From positions 50,259,561-50,323,560 of the forward strand of contig NC_088775.1 in assembly GCF_954871325.1 (NCBI RefSeq): 64,000 nt of DNA, in the 5' to 3' direction. Of the stretch, positions 59,951 through 64,000 are shown piece after piece; the first letter of the stretch is position 1, and every line of letters begins with the position of its first letter. The notes under the pieces are model-generated. The model saw only the letters and a program-made list of their open reading frames with translations, had not been told where the DNA came from and made no database searches. A program made the position numbers and the translations under genes. Source of the DNA: Gordionus sp. m RMFG-2023. Its lineage: Eukaryota; Nematomorpha; Gordioida; Chordodea; Parachordodidae.

Positions 59951-60481
59951 TATCAATTTTATATTTATTTCATAAATATTCTATTTAATCAAATAAATTG
60001 TTCATAATTTAAATTGAATATTTTTTTTATGCTTAAATTAATTTTCTAAATTATAAACTTTTTGTAGAGGTGTAATACTGAAATATTTTTATTAGATGCT
60101 TAAAAAATTGAAAGAATGGCCATTATTAAATTTTATAAGTGGTCTTGGGTTAAATTTTTTTATAAATAATGGGCTGGCGGGTAAAATCTTTTAGACTTAT
60201 GGGCGGGCGGGTAATGAATTTTAGACAAATGGGCGGGTCGGGTGGATATATATTTTTTGAAAACTATGGGCGGGTTGGGCGGGCAGGTCAAATTTTTTTT
60301 AAACATTGGGTGGGCCGGCTTTTGATCCAAAAACTCGCCCAATGCAGACCTCTAATCCCCACCTCCCCACTTTTTCAAAATAAAATAGTTAAAAAAATTT
60401 GGCTTAAATATATGTTACAATATGATTTATCAAATATTTATTAAGAATTTTTACAATCGATTAGGTATTAAAATGCTATAT

Positions 60482-63214
60482 GGGTAATTCCATGACAAAT
60501 CGACCAGTGATTCGGCCGACCATCTCAAAAATGAAGAAACTTGGCATGTTAGTTATTTATGTTGTAAATGATAATAAAATCCAAATTTTAGAGCCCCAGC
60601 TCAACCAGATTCAAAGATATACACCTTCAAAGTAGAGAATCGCATAATGCGTGATTTCTTATATCTTGTTTTTTTTAAAAAATACTTAAGATAGAAGTAC
60701 AAATAATATATCACTTTATAGCCCTTAAAATTTTACATTGGAAAATATTGAAAAAAAGTTAAAAAATTTTAAGTGTTTTTGTATTTCCGGTAAAAATAAA
60801 AAATTAACATTCCTGGGAAATGATTTTTTTTTGGTGTTGATACTCTCTAAAAATGTTTATTACCTTTATATTAAACTATTTAATGAAAAATCTCGATAGC
60901 CATTTTTGTTTTTTTAATTTTATTAAAATTTTTATTATTTTTGTAAATAAAAAAGGATAATATAGATGGCGTTATACTAAATTTATTAATAACATATTAT
61001 ATTTAATAATAATATATTTTATATCGGTATTAAAATCAAAAGAAATCGATTAAGTATAACCAGTATGATGTGGCAATAAATGAGGAAGCGGCCCATATAA
61101 AGATACTTTAAAATTATATTCAAGCTATTATAAAAATATATCTATTTATCGCAATCCATTTTGCGCTTAAATAGAAATTCTTGAGGCCGTAATTTGTATA
61201 TATTTCACACTTCTGGATCTACTATCGTTATTATTTGAAATTAAAGATTTTATCATCTTATTTTATTTTTCATTCCTTTCTTTCTATTAAATTTTTAATT
61301 ATCAATCATGATTAAAAACAACATAAGGATTAAAAAAATCTTTCTTTTTTTACTTAAAATTTTTTTTTAAATTTAAAAAATTGTAATAATGTAATCACTG
61401 TGTAGTAATCTATTCATTAGAGAAGGCCATAAGTCTATTTCAAAAAATCTACAAAAGGTAAGTTTATTTATATTATGGGATTCTGGATTTTTTACTAATA
61501 TAATATCTTTTTTATTATTGGATATCGTGATTATTTTATTATATATAAAATTAAATTACACCAAAGATGATTAAAAAATCCAAAGGTTTATTAACAATAG
61601 GCCAATCATTATGTCACTCATGTCGCTTATATTTGATAAATATGGAATCCATTGAGGATATATCTGAAAATGAAGAGCCCCAACTAGCCCCATCCACTTC
61701 AACTTTGGATATAATAAATGTATCGCTAGAAGAAATAGGCCAATCCCCAATAAAAAAGAAAAGAATAGGAGAAAAGAAATATCCGCAAGAAAAACTTAAA
61801 AAAATAACAAAAGCATTAAGTCAAAACAGAAGCAGCCTTCCTGAGTTTGATATACAAAATAATAAAAATGACGAACTTCTTCAAAATTTAAAACATCATT
61901 ATCCAATTATTTCTAAGGAAAAAAAATATCAACTCCTTAAATATTGCCCCCTTCTTGGACCTCTAAAAAAATTGAGATGGAGTTCAAAGCCACGAATTAC
62001 TTGGTAAGAAAATTAAAAAAACTAATAGAATTAAAAGGATTTATGTCATCTCCCAATATAAAACCTGGGCAAACAATTGATCAGGAAACCGTGAATATTA
62101 TAGAAAAATTTTACTCTTCTGATGAAGTCAGTCGCACGATGCCCGGGAAAAAAGACTATAAATCCATAATGATCAAGGGGAAAAGAGAGCAGTCTCAAAA
62201 AGATTAAATTTAAACAATTTAAAAGAATTATATGAACGATTTAAAGAGAGGTACCCGATAATTAAAGTTGAATTTTCTAAATTTGCAGATGTACGGCCAA
62301 AAAATTGTATTCTGGCTGGAGCCAGTGGAACACACAGTGTGTTTGTTTGTGTAATTCATCAAAATTTTAAGCTTATGTTTGTAGATGCTAATTTGGCAAA
62401 ACTATTAGCTATGCCAAAATATCCATTACATAACTATAAAAATATTTTAGCTCAAACAATATGCAATCCAGCACTCCCTATTTGTTATTTAGGAGATTGT
62501 AACTATTGTCCAGGCACATTCTCAATTAAAAAACAATTAGATGTTGTATTTGCCCAAAATGACATAGATCATATATCCTTTAAACAGTGGGTGTCTGTTG
62601 ATAGAAGTAATCTGGAAACAATAAAAAAATCTTTTCAAGAATTTTTAATCTTTTTTTTAGAAAAAATTCCACATATGTTACGTCATTCCTTATATTATTA
62701 TTAAAATTAATATAACACCATCTATATTATCCTTTTTTATTTATAAAAATAATAAAAATTTTAATAAAATTAAAAAAACAAAAATGGCTATCGAGATTTT
62801 TCATTAAATAGTTTAATATAAAGGTAATCAACATTTTTAGAGAGTATCAACACCAAAAAAATATCCCTTCCCAGGAATGTTAATTTTTTATTTTTACCGG
62901 AAATACAAAAACACTTAAAATTTTTTGATTTTTTTTAAATATTTTCCAATGTAAAATTTTAAGGGCTATAAAATGATATATTATTTGTAATTTTATCTTA
63001 AGTATTTTTTAAGAAAAACAAGATTTAAGAAATCACGCATTATGCGATTCTCTACTTTGAAGGCGTATATCTTTAGATTTGGTTGAGCTAGCACTCTAAA
63101 ATTTAGAATTTACAAAAATATACAAAATAAAAACTATCATGCCAAGTTTCGTTTATTTTAAAGATGGTCGTCCGAAAATCGCGTTTTTTTGGTCGATTTG
63201 ACGTGGAATGACCC
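60482..63214 (+). mobile_element. Long-TIR DNA transposon, copy 3 (about 2.7 kb)
   Basis: The TIRs are about 505 bp (60482-60990 and 62712-63214). The left end reads gggtaattccatgacaaatc and the right end, inverted, gggtcattccacgtcaaatc. Inverted landmarks are gaatcgcataatgcg/cgcattatgcgattc and tttccggtaaaaataaaaa and its complement. Between them are transposase frames on the plus strand that stop at the inner edge of the right TIR. The flanks share only atat on each side (…ctatat and atatctc…), so a 4-bp target duplication is possible but unproven. Confidence 0.9.
61567..62704 (+). pseudogene. Transposase of long-TIR copy 3, N-terminal two thirds
   Basis: Three frames follow one another: 61567-61990, with CHSCRLYL near the start and a Lys-rich region; 61944-62207, with SSDEVSRTMPGKKDYKSI; and about 62208-62704, with VEFSKFADVRPKNCILAGAS, GTHSVCVCVIHQNFKL, CYLGDCNYCPG and FKQWVSVDRSNLETIKKS. 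Two frame changes (near 61990 and 62205) separate them. The CxxC and CxxxxCxxC groups suggest zinc-binding. The protein ends LEKIPHMLRHSL just inside the right TIR. The part carrying SDC and FSDG, seen in copies 1 and 2, is deleted, so this copy cannot move on its own. Confidence 0.78.
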
Positions 63215-64000
63215 ATATCTCCTAAAACCTATGCACGGTTTAACTTGAAAATTACCAGGGCCTGTGTAACGTGTGAAAATAAATCTCACACCATCAAAAT
63301 CCCACGGATGGGTTGTGCGATTTTGATTTAAATGGCCCCCAATGTTTTTGAAGCTATAAATTAAAAGTAAAAGTTTTCATGACAAGTATTTAAAATTACT
63401 AATATTATAAGTCTGTATTTTATATTTTCAGTCTGTATTTCATACCGAAGAGTGGGGGTGATATGTTTCAGATTATTTTAGGCTATGTGGGTTGCTTTGG
63501 CAATATATGAATATTATTTAATTTATTATTTGTAAAGGAAGTAAAAATATCCTTACTAATATTCTAATTTACACAATATGAAATTTATATAATATAAAAC
63601 AAATTTAAGTTTAAATAGGTCCAAAACCGAAGACTACAATCTCATAACTATCCAAATTTGACCTTTCCTCAGATTTCCTATATCAATATTAATTTATGAT
63701 ACCTCCCTTTTCTACCCTACCCTCTAAAAATCATTACCTACCCTTTTTAAAAAATGCAAAGAAATGGTAAGATGAATTCTTAACTTAAATGACTTAATCA
63801 TAATGCTTATTTTGTTTACCTAATATAATATTTTTTTAAAAAATCCATCTTTATATTATTTTATCTTATATTTGAATTGGATCACATAAACTAATAAGCA
63901 AATAGACGAAGAACTTTATTGATATAACTATTTATCATATAATGCACATTATAATGTATATATAGAATTTTATTTATAAAATACAACTTTCATAAAAAGA
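63215..64000. other. AT-rich stretch at the window's end, nothing recognised
   Basis: No INTS4 exon, RNA gene or repeat terminus could be supported. A more G+C-rich patch at about 63255-63345 (agggcctgtgtaacgtgtg and catcaaaatcccacggatgg) may be a repeat end but has no partner in the window. Confidence 0.4.

Larger units (their letters stand above)
58818..60354 (+). mobile_element. hAT element with perfect TIRs and TSD (1537 bp)
   Basis: The TIRs are tagaggtctgcatt and aatgcagacctcta, identical over 14 bp. The flanking duplication atccccac is perfect (58810-58817 and 60355-60362), the hAT-typical 8 bp. Subterminal arrays of gggcgggcgggt stretch about 140 bp inwards at each end. The interior holds an old Ty3/gypsy pol fragment in antisense and the C-terminal end of a hAT transposase on the plus strand. 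The copy is non-autonomous, as most of the transposase is absent, but its clean ends suggest fairly recent movement. Confidence 0.95.

Noticed and set aside
60160-60444. Frames on both strands rich in Gly/Arg or Pro
   Set aside because: They are translations of the gggcggg subterminal repeats of the hAT element.

Overview
The window looks like a very AT-rich animal (probably invertebrate) nuclear genome. It holds a spliced Integrator subunit gene with short introns, Helitrons, hATs, non-LTR elements and a 30-kb satellite array. There is no operon structure and no sign of a bacterial or organellar origin. The species cannot be named from the sequence.

Layout. (1) Positions 1-30437 are an almost pure head-to-tail satellite with a 160-bp monomer (about 190 copies), arranged in variable-length higher-order repeats. 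(2) Positions 30438-36484 are Helitron territory on the minus strand. A Helitron 5' end at 31601 sits next to the array. A second Helitron's 3' end (hairpin plus CTAG) lies 2 bp away at 31604. A third Helitron with both ends (34225-36288) is inserted in a LINE endonuclease frame and carries 2.3 monomers of the same satellite. (3) Positions 36485-39033 are AT-rich with a few short tandem repeats. (4) From 39034 to beyond 58195 lies a host gene on the plus strand, a homologue of Integrator complex subunit 4 (INTS4). Seven exons can be placed with matching phases; the 3' end of the gene was not found. Four introns are 40-173 bp, but two are 11.8 kb and 5.2 kb and are packed with transposons.

Mobile elements in and after the gene. 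Three copies of a long-TIR DNA transposon family (TIRs about 500-700 bp, ends close to GGGTNATTCCA) lie at 41361-47617, 47618-50831 and 60482-63214. All encode pieces of one putative transposase with a DCL...FSDG...CDG-type signature. The first copy is interrupted by an RTE-like LINE preceded by a tRNA-like Pol III head, and by a small hAT with a perfect 8-bp target duplication. Other hATs and hAT-like MITEs (some with clear 8-bp duplications) are scattered through 40599-60354. One hAT encloses an old Ty3/gypsy pol fragment.

The most interesting observation is the physical and orientational link between the Helitrons and the 160-bp satellite. It suggests that the 30-kb array grew from tandem repeats carried inside a Helitron whose other end should lie to the left of this window. 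Second is the long-TIR transposon family, which I cannot assign confidently to a named superfamily.
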